NCBI GenBank assembly: GCA_965204415.1
Contig: CBDBEL010000004.1
Coordinates: forward strand, 930,001 to 994,000
Length of the DNA: 64,000 bases
Reading direction: 5' to 3'
From: Aldehydirespirator sp965204415
Lineage (GTDB): Bacteria > Actinomycetota > Acidimicrobiia > Acidimicrobiales > Aldehydirespiratoraceae
Part shown: piece by piece, positions 51,368-59,121 of the stretch
How the letters are laid out: every line of letters starts with the position of its first letter
Position numbering within the stretch: the first letter of the stretch is position 1
Program-made: the position numbers and the translations under genes
Notes under the pieces: model-generated
Seen by the model: the letters and a program-made list of their open reading frames with translations, nothing else
Databases searched by the model: none
What the model was told of the DNA's origin: nothing

Positions 51368-51397
51368 GCGTTCGCGAACGTTCGCGAGCGTTCGCGT
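51368..51397. repeat. Three 10-bp iterons upstream of the AlpA-like gene
   Basis: GCGTTCGCGA, ACGTTCGCGA and GCGTTCGCGT lie head to tail. They contain the 14-bp palindrome CGCGAACGTTCGCG. The array ends about 100 bp before the AlpA-like ATG at 51500. Confidence 0.6.
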
Positions 51398-51499
51398 CTC
51401 GTCTCTAGGTTGCGGGCATGACTCAGCACTGCCTGACCCACACGACAGGCGGCTCACGGCTGGTATCGAGGCACCCAACGCTCCCACCGGAGGAAGTCC

Positions 51500-51704
51500 A
51501 TGCTCGCGACCTCACGACCCGAACGCCAGATTCTGCGGGTCGCCTGTCGCCGACCTCCAGGCCCAGCTTGGGCTGTCAAGAACAACCATCTGGTGCCTTC
51601 GTCGAGCGGGCGAGTTCCCCCAGCCCATTCGACTCAGTGCCAACGCCGTCGGCTGGCCCGCCCACCTCATCGACGAATGGCTCACAGCACGTCCCGAGGC
51701 GTGA
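51500..51704 (+). pseudogene. AlpA-type helix-turn-helix regulator with a 7-bp frameshifting duplication
   Basis: The start MLATSRPERQILRV is in frame with ATG 51500, behind a good GGAGGA. The body (ADLQAQLGLSRTTIWCLRRA, then GEFPQPIRLSANAVGW and IDEWLTARPEA) is in another frame. A local duplication, GTCGCCTGTCGCC, explains the shift, because removing 7 bp restores the AlpA family sequence. The diverged copy at 29154 keeps the unshifted junction. AlpA-like proteins regulate excision of prophages and islands. It is inactive unless the full frame is restored. Confidence 0.7.
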
Positions 51705-51734
51705 CTACAAGCACAAGCTCGCTCAGGGGCCCAC

Positions 51735-51799
51735 GCCACAGCCGCTATCCCGACCCCAGCTCGGAAGCCCCAGAGCTGATCGCCGAGGCCATCGAGGCG
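51735..51799 (+). repeat. 65-bp copy of the 3' end of the gene at 52640-53353
   Basis: The segment matches 53280-53344 with four differences by my count. It encodes HSRYPDPSSEAPELIAEAIE, like the C-terminus of the winged-helix-like protein. It is a recombination scar ahead of the intact three-gene module. Confidence 0.75.
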
Positions 51800-51854
51800 T
51801 TGTCGCCCGTCTCCATTGTGTGCTACAACGAAGTAACGCTTTAGGGATAGAACG

Positions 51855-52505
51855 ATGTACGGAGACATCCGCAGATGGGCGCAACAGTTGCCAATTGGTG
51901 AGCTGTTCGATCTCGACGATGTGCAAAGAGCCTTCCCCGGCAAGTCACGAGACGCTCTCAAGATGGCCTTAGGCAGGCTCTGCCGCGGCGACGACCCGCT
52001 TATAGCGCGCGCCTGCCGAGGGGTTTACGGCCGCCGCCGGGTCGGGGCCCGTTACCGGACGCAGCTGCCGGCCGCGGCGCTCAGTGCCTTGCCGTGGCGG
52101 GTCGCAGGGCCTGGCGCTGGCATGACCGGGCCCGCCGTCATCAACCAGATCGGCTGGAGCACCCAGGTGTCGCCGCGTCCTTGGGTGGCCGTCGTGGGGC
52201 GGCCACCACGATGCCCAGAAAGTGGCGCGGTGTTCGTCGGGCGCTCCAACACCAAACGCCTGGACCTGCGGCGATGGGAGGTGTCGCTGCTTGAAGCTGT
52301 GCGATGCTTCGACGACTGGGCCGAGATGCCTTGGGATGAGGCGCTGGAGAAGTTCAGCCGCAACAACCAGCGCGGCTACTACGGCGACGAGGTGCGCAGC
52401 GACCTGCTGCTCGACACAGCCGAGGCCGAACGCGGACTGGGCCCGGACTTCCTGCCGAGATGCCGCGCTCTCGCCGCGGCCGCCGACGCGGCCGCGGTCC
52501 GCTAA
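51855..52505 (+). CDS. Probable AbiEi/DUF6088-like antitoxin-type protein
   Basis: The 216-aa protein begins with a winged-helix-like region (GELFDLDDVQRAFPGKSRDA, LKMALGRLCRGDDPLIARAC, RGVYGR), like DUF6088/AbiEi-family N-termini. The middle (AINQIGWSTQVSP-like, VAVVGRPPRCPESGAVFVGR) also follows that family. The last third is not conserved to my eye. AbiEi proteins repress their own operon and counter the AbiEii nucleotidyltransferase, here encoded two genes downstream. The three genes run in the same direction and may form one module. The ATG at 51855 has no strong ribosome site. Confidence 0.55.
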   Translation: MYGDIRRWAQQLPIGELFDLDDVQRAFPGKSRDALKMALGRLCRGDDPLIARACRGVYGRRRVGARYRTQLPAAALSALPWRVAGPGAGMTGPAVINQIGWSTQVSPRPWVAVVGRPPRCPESGAVFVGRSNTKRLDLRRWEVSLLEAVRCFDDWAEMPWDEALEKFSRNNQRGYYGDEVRSDLLLDTAEAERGLGPDFLPRCRALAAAADAAAVR

Positions 52506-52639
52506 TGGGCCGCAACTGCGCCGGCAGGGTGCGAATCCCGGGCGGGTCGCGTGCTTTGCATGCTTCCAGCGCAAGCCAGATCCAGCTTCTGCCACAGCAC
52601 TCGACGGCTGCCCATACGCTCGCCCCAAGGCGTGATCGC

Positions 52640-53353
52640 ATGCCCAAGCCCGAAACGGTCATCCAAGAAGCACGCACGGCACGTCGAACAAGGACACGGC
52701 CGAATCGTCGGCTTCCGGTGTGGGAACCACCGTCACCGCTGTCACCCGCGGCAACTACTCTCGACGCTGTGGCAAGCCCCACCCCCATAACGGCGATCAC
52801 CGCCCCCGCGGCTACTGCGGCTGAGGCTCTGGAGCCCTGCGAGAGAGCGATCCTGTCGGTGCTGCGCTTGTGGCCACGCGGCGCCGCCGAAGCCGCGGTC
52901 GCTGACCGCGCCGGCCTCGACGCCACCACTGCTGCGGCGGCGCTGCACCGGCTCAGCGATGCCGGGTTGGTCGTGTCCAGCGAGGAAACCCCACCGGCGC
53001 GGCACCAACATGAGCACCTCGTGTTCTGGCGCCTCGCCGGCGCCTCGGTGACCGCGGCGCTCATGGCCCATGTGCCCCGACCCGACCCCACCCAGCGTCG
53101 AGGCCCCCAAGGACCGGTGCCCGACGAGTTCTGGCACCACTTCTGTTCCGGATCGGACCCCGCCGACCTGCGCCTGCCCCACGACGCCACCCTGGTGGGC
53201 TGCCGCCTCATCGAATCGTTCGACTCCGAGGCCCGATCCTGGGTGCTGTCACACTTCACCGTCGAGCAACTCGCCGCCTGCCACAGCCGCTATCCCGACC
53301 CCAGCTCAGAAGCCCCTGACCTGATCGCCGCGGCCATCGAGGCGCTCACTTGA
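52640..53353 (+). CDS. Winged-helix protein coupled to the AbiEii toxin
   Basis: The 237-aa protein has a proline-rich N-terminal 65 residues. A MarR-like winged-helix pattern follows (ERAILSVLRLWPRGAAEAAV, ADRAGLDATTAAAALHRLSD, AGLVVSSEE). The C-terminal half (FWHHFCSGSDPADLRLPHDA, SWVLSHFTVEQLAACHSRYP) is not recognised. Its stop overlaps the TTG start of the AbiEii gene (TTGA), so it is probably the cognate antitoxin or a second regulatory subunit. An upstream extension of the frame exists but is Arg-rich and unlikely. Confidence 0.5.
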   Translation: MPKPETVIQEARTARRTRTRPNRRLPVWEPPSPLSPAATTLDAVASPTPITAITAPAATAAEALEPCERAILSVLRLWPRGAAEAAVADRAGLDATTAAAALHRLSDAGLVVSSEETPPARHQHEHLVFWRLAGASVTAALMAHVPRPDPTQRRGPQGPVPDEFWHHFCSGSDPADLRLPHDATLVGCRLIESFDSEARSWVLSHFTVEQLAACHSRYPDPSSEAPDLIAAAIEALT

Positions 53354-54072
53354 CCGCCATCGGGGACTACCGCGACGTCCTCAACGACCACATGATCGCG
53401 GCGTGGCCCCGCGTCGCGGCCGCCCTGGAGGGCCTCGACTGCGCTCTGATGGGAGGCACCGCGGTGGCCATGGTGCTGCGGCACCGCCACAGCCACGACC
53501 TGGACTGCATGACCCTGAAACCCTTCGACTCGCGCGCGGTCGCCGCCAAACTGCTGTCATCCGCCGCCCGCGCTGCCTACAAAGACGACGACCGGCCCCA
53601 CAGCGCTAAAGTCGCCTTTGACGGGGTACCCGTCACCATCATGAGAGACCTCCGAGGCTTCGTCGAGGGCCACGCAACCCAGCTCGCCGCCCCCAGCGTC
53701 ATCGACGGCATCGCCGTCGGATCGGTCCCGGACCTCATGGCCACCAAGCTCGATGTAATCCAGCACCGCCGCCAAGGCCGCGACTACATCGACATCGCCG
53801 CCATGGACCGCGCCGGCGCCTGCACCATCGAAGACGGCCTGCGCTACCACAAACAGCGTTACGCCCCCACCGTCACCTACGAGGAAACCCTCCGCATCGC
53901 CCAGCTCGCCACCAGCGCGCCGCCCACAGACCCCGATCCCGCCTTCAACCACCACCTCGCAGAGGCCGCCAACCACCTCGCCACACGCCGGCGCGCCGTC
54001 CTCGACTGGGCCCTGCAGTCCGGGCAACGGCCACGCCCGCCGCAGCCCGATCCCCCCGCACACGAAATCTGA
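53350..54072 (+). CDS. AbiEii-type nucleotidyltransferase toxin
   Basis: The 240-aa protein has the DNA-polymerase-beta-like nucleotidyltransferase motif GGTAVAMVLRHRHSHDLD (GGT at 35-37, catalytic D50 and D52). The conserved helix PDLMATKLDVIQHRRQGRDY follows. These toxins (type IV or MenT-like toxin-antitoxin) add nucleotides to targets such as tRNA and stop growth on phage infection. The start is TTG at 53350, overlapping the upstream stop. A truncated relative of its C-terminal half lies at 60177-60426. Confidence 0.8.
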   Translation: MTAIGDYRDVLNDHMIAAWPRVAAALEGLDCALMGGTAVAMVLRHRHSHDLDCMTLKPFDSRAVAAKLLSSAARAAYKDDDRPHSAKVAFDGVPVTIMRDLRGFVEGHATQLAAPSVIDGIAVGSVPDLMATKLDVIQHRRQGRDYIDIAAMDRAGACTIEDGLRYHKQRYAPTVTYEETLRIAQLATSAPPTDPDPAFNHHLAEAANHLATRRRAVLDWALQSGQRPRPPQPDPPAHEI

Positions 54073-54111
54073 CCCGTTACTGCGTCAGTGGAGTGGACTC
54101 ACGAACGGGTC
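54071..54111 (+). terminator. Possible hairpin after the AbiEii gene
   Basis: GACCCGTT at 54071-54078 and AACGGGTC at 54104-54111 are exact complements with a 25-nt loop, right after the stop codon. The loop is long and no U-tract follows, so a terminator role is uncertain. Confidence 0.3.
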
Positions 54112-54311
54112 CCCCTCAGTGTCATGCCGGTTGTTGGGGGTGTGGTCGGCTGGGTTCTTCCATTAGAGAGGCAACCCTCGCGGGCAGCCGCGTCAACCCC
54201 GCCTGTCCCCCAACCACACTAGCCGGATTGTCACATACAACTCGGCGGCTCACTTGCGTTAGAAGCCGGATCCAATATGCCTAGCTGTCGCGGAAATGGC
54301 AAGATTCTCGC

Positions 54312-55139
54312 CTAGAACAATCGTGCTTGATGAGCGCGCTCAAGGTCTCCGACGTCGTAGTGCTGCATTGCGAAGCACACGATTCGCGCCTTGGAGGACA
54401 TCCAGCCCACTATGGCACCGATTCCCGATGGTCCTTTAGTTAGGTCGGGGCAGTCGAGGCGGATGCGTTCAATAGCTTCGACGAAATCCGGGTTTGTAGC
54501 TGCATCGATACAACCATCCGATCCCGATTCTGGCCACGAATCGAAACTCTTGGAACTCCATCGTAGAGTGAATCTCGGCGAAAGATTGCGGCCTCGGTTG
54601 ACAACGTCGACGACGGCAGCTGCTTCGCAATTTGTAGACCGTCTCCAAATCAATTCGGCCGCCATGGGAATCGGTAGCCGCCAGCTCGACCTGAGTGCCT
54701 TGAGCCATTGCTGAATTGCTGGAACGGTGAGGTTGCCATGGGGGCCACACCTGTTCGGTACGAGCAACAGGAGTGCTAGTCGGTCACATGCTTCTTCGAG
54801 AATCCAGTATTCTGATTCGCTGGATGGCTGAGGCACTCCCCGACGCAGCAACAACAGATGAGCGAGTTCATGTGCAACTGTGAATCTCTGCTCATCTGTC
54901 AGACTGTGGTTCTCAGCTGCGACTTCGATTTGCCAGCCGGTGTCTGTTTGGCGCAACTGGCCCCAACGGTTGCACGGCTTGGGGCGTTGCACCTTGACGA
55001 TTCGTGCACCGAGAGTTGACGAGAGAGCTTCAAGATTCCGAGGGGCCTGCCTTGCGATTTCGTCAAGCCCAAGGATTGCCTGCCCAGCCGAATCTTCGCT
55101 TGCGATCAGCGAGTCAAGCCAAGAACAACGAACAACCAT
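54312..55139 (-). CDS. ImmA/IrrE-family metallo-endopeptidase
   Basis: The 275-aa protein has the gluzincin motif VAHELAHLLL (H90, E91, H94), with a downstream EEACDRLALLLLVP helix carrying the third zinc ligand. ImmA/IrrE proteases cleave repressors to switch on phage, ICE or stress genes, and many work next to an XRE repressor. Here the partner is the HD protein, whose stop lies 4 nt before this ATG. The C-terminal 120 residues (IRLDCPDLTKGPSGIGAIVG) are unfamiliar. Lower G+C than the neighbours suggests transfer. Confidence 0.82.
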   Translation of the reverse strand: MVVRCSWLDSLIASEDSAGQAILGLDEIARQAPRNLEALSSTLGARIVKVQRPKPCNRWGQLRQTDTGWQIEVAAENHSLTDEQRFTVAHELAHLLLLRRGVPQPSSESEYWILEEACDRLALLLLVPNRCGPHGNLTVPAIQQWLKALRSSWRLPIPMAAELIWRRSTNCEAAAVVDVVNRGRNLSPRFTLRWSSKSFDSWPESGSDGCIDAATNPDFVEAIERIRLDCPDLTKGPSGIGAIVGWMSSKARIVCFAMQHYDVGDLERAHQARLF

Positions 55140-55143
55140 GTCA

Positions 55144-57105
55144 TTAGCTGTAGTATGCGCGTAGCGCGAGGAAACCCGTTGGATAGCTCATTTGAGGAGC
55201 GTTTCTGGCTGCTTGGGATGGCTCTTGCTTGAATTCGTTCTCTAACGTGTATGAGAGGCGTTCGTTGTTGTCGATTTGTCCCGCTTGCCGACTGAGATCG
55301 CCGTCCTCCGATATTCCCAGCACGCCTCGCCGAAAGACTTGGCCGAGCACTTCACTAAGCCCTGCTTTCTCGATGCTATCGCGTACCTCAGGCGCAGCGA
55401 AGAGTGTCGCGCGCCAGAGTTTCTCAGAACGCTTGAGCTGCGCATCGAGATTGCCGCCGCTGAGAGCATATCGTGCTTGGTCGTCGAGTTGGTCGAGGCG
55501 ATATACATTTCCCTCGTAGAGCACTCTTACTCGTGCGATTTTCTTGCCCAGTCCGAAGGGGACAATGTGCATTGCAAACGCTCCGCGAAACGTTTCAAAG
55601 TCCAATTCGAGGATTCTCAGACCCTCAAGGCGCCGCATCGCTGCCTGTAGTTTGTCCTGTCTCGTGCCGTCCAACGGGGCAAGATTGAGCGAGATCTCAG
55701 ATGCCGCGGGATGCTCTTCGATGGCCAAGACTTGTTTGTGCAAGATTCGGTGCTGAAGCCGCCAAAACAAATCCTGACCTGGATTCGACTCTCCGTCGAA
55801 GGATCCGGTCTTCTTGCGCCTCGATCGAGCATGCGGTCGCCAGTCGGCATTTCTTAGGGCGGTATAGACTTCTGTATCGGAAGTTTCAACAATGTTGTTG
55901 AGGAGAATCTTCTCGAGCTTGTCGTCTGCCGCATCCGTTACGAAGAGTCCGTGCTGGTAGGCCCGTTCAGAAACTGCACGCTCCAGCATCGCAGTTGCCG
56001 CCAACTTTGTCTTGTGCAGCAGTGCGACTTCCCATAGCTGGTGTCGATGCTCCAGCAGTTCGATGACTGCGCTGACTGCATCCTTTCGGAAACCGCCGTG
56101 GGGCGTTGAACGGAGATTAACGACCAAATAGGACTCACCTGTCCGTACTCTGGTGCGGATCTCAAGGTATTCTAGCAGCCGCGGGTCTAGCGTCTTAGAC
56201 TTCCCGATATTTCTCCAGTCGCGTTCCAGGTAGTCGATTAGATCTGCGCACACTGTATTTCCGACCAAGTCCTCCAACAGTGTCATACGTATCGCAACAT
56301 CTTTGTTGGCAGCTAGTTCCTTCGCCTTGCGGTCCTTCGCAATAATCCATAAAAGAATCTCGGTCGCGGATTCGCTGAGTCCGGTCTGATCAGCGTCCTC
56401 GCGATACAAGTCGTCGACGAGTTGGCGCAGCGTCCTCTTCTCGGGGACGCAACTGTTGGGCTCGGTGATGTTCACTCCGGACCACATATCGCGGTCGAAG
56501 ATGTACTTGAGCCGATTGTAAGAGTCGTGTGTTTCTAGCAGTCCCAACTCATCCTCGAGTGTGTGTCCGGCCGCGACGTGACCGATGTCGTGCAGGAGCA
56601 CCGCGAGCCGGAAGAACGTGACTTCGCATGGTTTCAACGGGCTGTCTAGCTTCCAATCGGGCACGGGCACCGGCGGGGCGGGTTGGCTGCGATTCGCCGC
56701 CCTTGCATCGTGACGTTCCCTAAGGACCTTGTCACGCATGAACGATCTCTCAACAGCGGCGATTAGCTTCTCGGCAGCCGCTGTTGCGCCCAGTGCGTGG
56801 TCACCTCGGTGGTGCGTTGCACCTCGAAATACGAGGTGGGTCTGGCCAAGCTGGTATACGCGGAACAGCCTCTGAAATGCTGGATGTCCGATGACCTCCA
56901 ACTCGCGTTCGGTGAACAGGACGAACTGATGAACTGGATCCATGAATTCCTGAAACAAGAACTCTCGGGTTCCGTCCGCAGACCCTCCGTCGCCACCGCC
57001 CGGGTCAGGCAACTCCAACTGGCCATCGGACTCTGGACCGGCAGACTCGTCGTCTGAATCCTTCTGAGCTCCTAAATCAGGGCTGTCGGGCGGCGGCGTG
57101 CTCAT
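55144..57105 (-). CDS. HD-domain phosphohydrolase (SAMHD1/dGTPase-like)
   Basis: The 653-aa protein opens with a disordered acidic tail (1-45). A SAMHD1-like HD domain follows: DPVHQFVLFTERELEVIG, FQRLFRVYQLGQTHLVF, THHRGDHALG (H103), VLLHDIGHVAAGH (H172-D173) and a later CADLIDYLERD aspartate. These supply the metal site for dNTP or other phosphohydrolysis. The C-terminal 300 residues are not recognised. Phage defence by dNTP depletion is known for other HD dNTPases. The pair with the ImmA/IrrE protease, 4 nt downstream, suggests protease-controlled activity. The ATG has TAGCGT 6 nt upstream. Confidence 0.8.
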   Translation of the reverse strand: MSTPPPDSPDLGAQKDSDDESAGPESDGQLELPDPGGGDGGSADGTREFLFQEFMDPVHQFVLFTERELEVIGHPAFQRLFRVYQLGQTHLVFRGATHHRGDHALGATAAAEKLIAAVERSFMRDKVLRERHDARAANRSQPAPPVPVPDWKLDSPLKPCEVTFFRLAVLLHDIGHVAAGHTLEDELGLLETHDSYNRLKYIFDRDMWSGVNITEPNSCVPEKRTLRQLVDDLYREDADQTGLSESATEILLWIIAKDRKAKELAANKDVAIRMTLLEDLVGNTVCADLIDYLERDWRNIGKSKTLDPRLLEYLEIRTRVRTGESYLVVNLRSTPHGGFRKDAVSAVIELLEHRHQLWEVALLHKTKLAATAMLERAVSERAYQHGLFVTDAADDKLEKILLNNIVETSDTEVYTALRNADWRPHARSRRKKTGSFDGESNPGQDLFWRLQHRILHKQVLAIEEHPAASEISLNLAPLDGTRQDKLQAAMRRLEGLRILELDFETFRGAFAMHIVPFGLGKKIARVRVLYEGNVYRLDQLDDQARYALSGGNLDAQLKRSEKLWRATLFAAPEVRDSIEKAGLSEVLGQVFRRGVLGISEDGDLSRQAGQIDNNERLSYTLENEFKQEPSQAARNAPQMSYPTGFLALRAYYS

Positions 57106-57409
57106 GGGTCCACGCTAGCCGTCGCGGGAAAGAGCGGCCACCATACGCGCCGGGCCCTCTGGTGTCTCGTGCTCAGTCCCTGGCGAACTGCCGCAGATCG
57201 ACGACGCGGCCTCGACCGTCGTCGCAGGTCAGCAGCCTCGACAGATCAGCGGAAGTGACGCGTCAGGCGCTGAAGTGGGGGTTAGCCCCATACAGCCGCT
57301 AGAGGTTGTCCAATGCCCCCTGTGCCTTGTTGAGTGGCCTCGGCCTGCCAGAGTCGGGGCTGGCCGCTCCCCGCGGCGGGTGGGCTGCAGCCCCCAGTCG
57401 AGCATGTAG
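57106..57409. other. Non-coding stretch between integrase and HD operon
   Basis: About 300 bp with no gene. It probably holds one end of the integrase-borne element, but no att-like repeat is recognisable within the window. Confidence 0.4.
57112..57117 (-). promoter_or_regulatory. -10 box of the HD-ImmA operon
   Basis: TAGCGT on the minus strand lies 6 nt before the ATG at 57103-57105, without a Shine-Dalgarno. The promoter matches the host style even though the genes look acquired. Confidence 0.45.
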
Positions 57410-58210
57410 CTATGAGATGTACCGTCCCCAGGCGTTCATGACCGCGCGGCGCTGCTCTAGGAGGTCGGAGCGTCGGTAGGCGGCTTCGACGGTGTTCTTG
57501 ACGACGTGCGCTAGGCACGATTCGGCCAGCTCGCGGCTGACGGCCGTCTCGGCGCACCAGTCGCGGAACGATGAGCGGAGCCCGTGTGGGGTCATGCCCA
57601 AGTCCAGGTCGTGGCAGAGCTTGGAGAGGGCGTCGGGAGTGATCTGCCGGCCGCGTGCGGACGGGAACACCAGCGAGTCGGGAGTGCCGTCGCTGTAGCG
57701 GCGCGCCTCGTCGAGCACCGCGAGCGCCTCCGGGCTCAGCGGCACCCGGAACTGGCGGCCGACCTTGGTGCGCTCGCCTGGGATCGTCCAGACGTCACCT
57801 TCGATCTCGTTCCAGCACATCCCGCGGACCTCTCCGGAACGGGTCGCGGTCAACGCCAGCATCCGCATGGCGAGCTTCGTGGTCGGGAAGGCGCCTGAGG
57901 CATCGATGGCTGCGAGCGCCGTGGGCACCTGGTCCGGCGGCAGTGCGGCCATGTGGCGGCGGGCGACCCCGTTGCGGGGCAGCGCAGCCAGCAGCACCTC
58001 GCCGACGGGGTCGTCGCCACGGTGTCCGGCGGCCATCGCCCATCGGAACGCCAGAGAGAGCCTTTGGCGGACCTTCTTGGCGGTGTCGTGACGGGCGGTC
58101 CACAGCGGCCCGATGACCCGCAGCACGTCTCCGGTATCGATCTGATCCACCGGCTCCACCACCCACCGCCTCGCCCCGGTTCGGAGGCTTACACCCAAGC
58201 CAGCGCGCAC
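57410..58210 (-). CDS. Tyrosine recombinase (P4-type integrase), N-terminally truncated
   Basis: The 266-aa protein has the complete catalytic set: R124 (TATRSGEVR), K149 (ERTKVGR), H209 and R212 (PHGLRSSFRD), H235 (LAHVV) and Y245 (EAAYRR). Part of the core-binding domain is present (VDQIDTGDVLRVIGPLWTAR). The roughly 100-residue arm-binding domain of P4-type integrases is missing, and the start region abuts a divergent AbiEi promoter. It probably lost its 5' end when the AbiE module arrived, so activity is doubtful. It marks this part of the window as a former integrative element. Confidence 0.83.
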   Translation of the reverse strand: MRAGLGVSLRTGARRWVVEPVDQIDTGDVLRVIGPLWTARHDTAKKVRQRLSLAFRWAMAAGHRGDDPVGEVLLAALPRNGVARRHMAALPPDQVPTALAAIDASGAFPTTKLAMRMLALTATRSGEVRGMCWNEIEGDVWTIPGERTKVGRQFRVPLSPEALAVLDEARRYSDGTPDSLVFPSARGRQITPDALSKLCHDLDLGMTPHGLRSSFRDWCAETAVSRELAESCLAHVVKNTVEAAYRRSDLLEQRRAVMNAWGRYIS

Positions 58211-58227
58211 CAGTTAGCGCAATGAGA

Positions 58228-58233
58228 TATGCT
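58228..58233 (+). promoter_or_regulatory. -10 box of the AbiEi-AbiEii operon
   Basis: TATGCT lies 6 nt before the ATG at 58240, in the leaderless layout. It selects 58240 over the ATG at 58222. Confidence 0.45.
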
Positions 58234-58239
58234 CAGGGT

Positions 58240-59121
58240 ATGTCCAACCCGGCCAGGATGCGCCCGGGGGAGGTGCGCGAACGTCTCCTCGGCGAGGGCA
58301 GGTGCTTCGCTTCGAGGGCGCGGCTGTGCGCGATGCTCGGCGTCTCGGCCGAGGCGCTGCCGAGCTCGTTGCGGCGCGCGGTCGCCCGGGGGGACTTCGT
58401 GAGGGTCTGCCGCGGGGGTTGGGTGGCCCGCGACGACGCCTGCAAGAGCACGGGCCGCCCGCTGCCGGATCTGGCGCTGTATGTCGACGACATGATGGGG
58501 CACCTCGGGCATCGCTACTACCTGGGGTTCAACGCGGCCGCCGCGGTCCATGGGGCGGTGCGCCGCGGCTTCTCGAACACAGTGGTCGTCACCTCGGCGC
58601 GGACCACCCATCGCACCGCGGCGCGCCGCCCAGAGCGCGACACCATGGCCGTCACCTACATGCACAGCGAGGCCCCCCATCGCCGCGGCTTCCACCGGCG
58701 GCGGCTGCCGGAGGGCTTCTATCCGCCTGAGACCTTCGTGAACTACTCGACTCCCGAGGTCACCCTGTTGGACATGGCCCAGACCCCCGCGCACGCCGGT
58801 GGGCTCGACCAGGTCGCGACGGTCGCCCTGGACCTGGTGGAATGCGACTGTCTCGACCCCGAGACGCTGGCGGCGCAGGCGCTCACCTACCCGCAGTCCG
58901 TGCGCCGGCGCGCCGGGCACATCCTCGACGCGGTGTCACAGGTCGCCGACGGCGGTCTGGACACCGGTCCGCTGGCCGCGACGATCAGCCCGAAGGCGGC
59001 CGTCACGCCGTTGATGCCCGGCGTGGACCGTTTCTTCCCGCCCGAGCGCGACGGCGGCCCCGTCGCCACAGACGCCCGCTGGAAGGTGCGGGTCAACACC
59101 TTGTTGGATCCCGACGGATGA
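58240..59121 (+). CDS. abiEi: AbiEi-type antitoxin
   Basis: The 293-aa protein has an N-terminal winged-helix region (RARLCAMLGVSAEALPSSLR, RAVARGDFVRVCRGGWVA). The AbiEi core follows: YYLGFNAAAAVHGAVRR, VVVTSARTTHRTAA, and VNYSTPEVTLLDMAQTPAHA. AbiEi represses the operon cooperatively and neutralises AbiEii without direct binding (type IV). The start at 58240 is set by the -10 box. The stop overlaps the abiEii ATG (ATGA). Confidence 0.85.
   Translation: MSNPARMRPGEVRERLLGEGRCFASRARLCAMLGVSAEALPSSLRRAVARGDFVRVCRGGWVARDDACKSTGRPLPDLALYVDDMMGHLGHRYYLGFNAAAAVHGAVRRGFSNTVVVTSARTTHRTAARRPERDTMAVTYMHSEAPHRRGFHRRRLPEGFYPPETFVNYSTPEVTLLDMAQTPAHAGGLDQVATVALDLVECDCLDPETLAAQALTYPQSVRRRAGHILDAVSQVADGGLDTGPLAATISPKAAVTPLMPGVDRFFPPERDGGPVATDARWKVRVNTLLDPDG

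Larger units (their letters stand above)
50666..51499. other. Non-coding stretch with two iteron-like arrays
   Basis: About 830 bp without a supported gene. An open frame runs across it, but its translation is Pro/Arg/Ser-rich and has no motif until the AlpA-like end. The notable contents are two arrays of three 10-bp repeats near its two ends. Confidence 0.4.
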
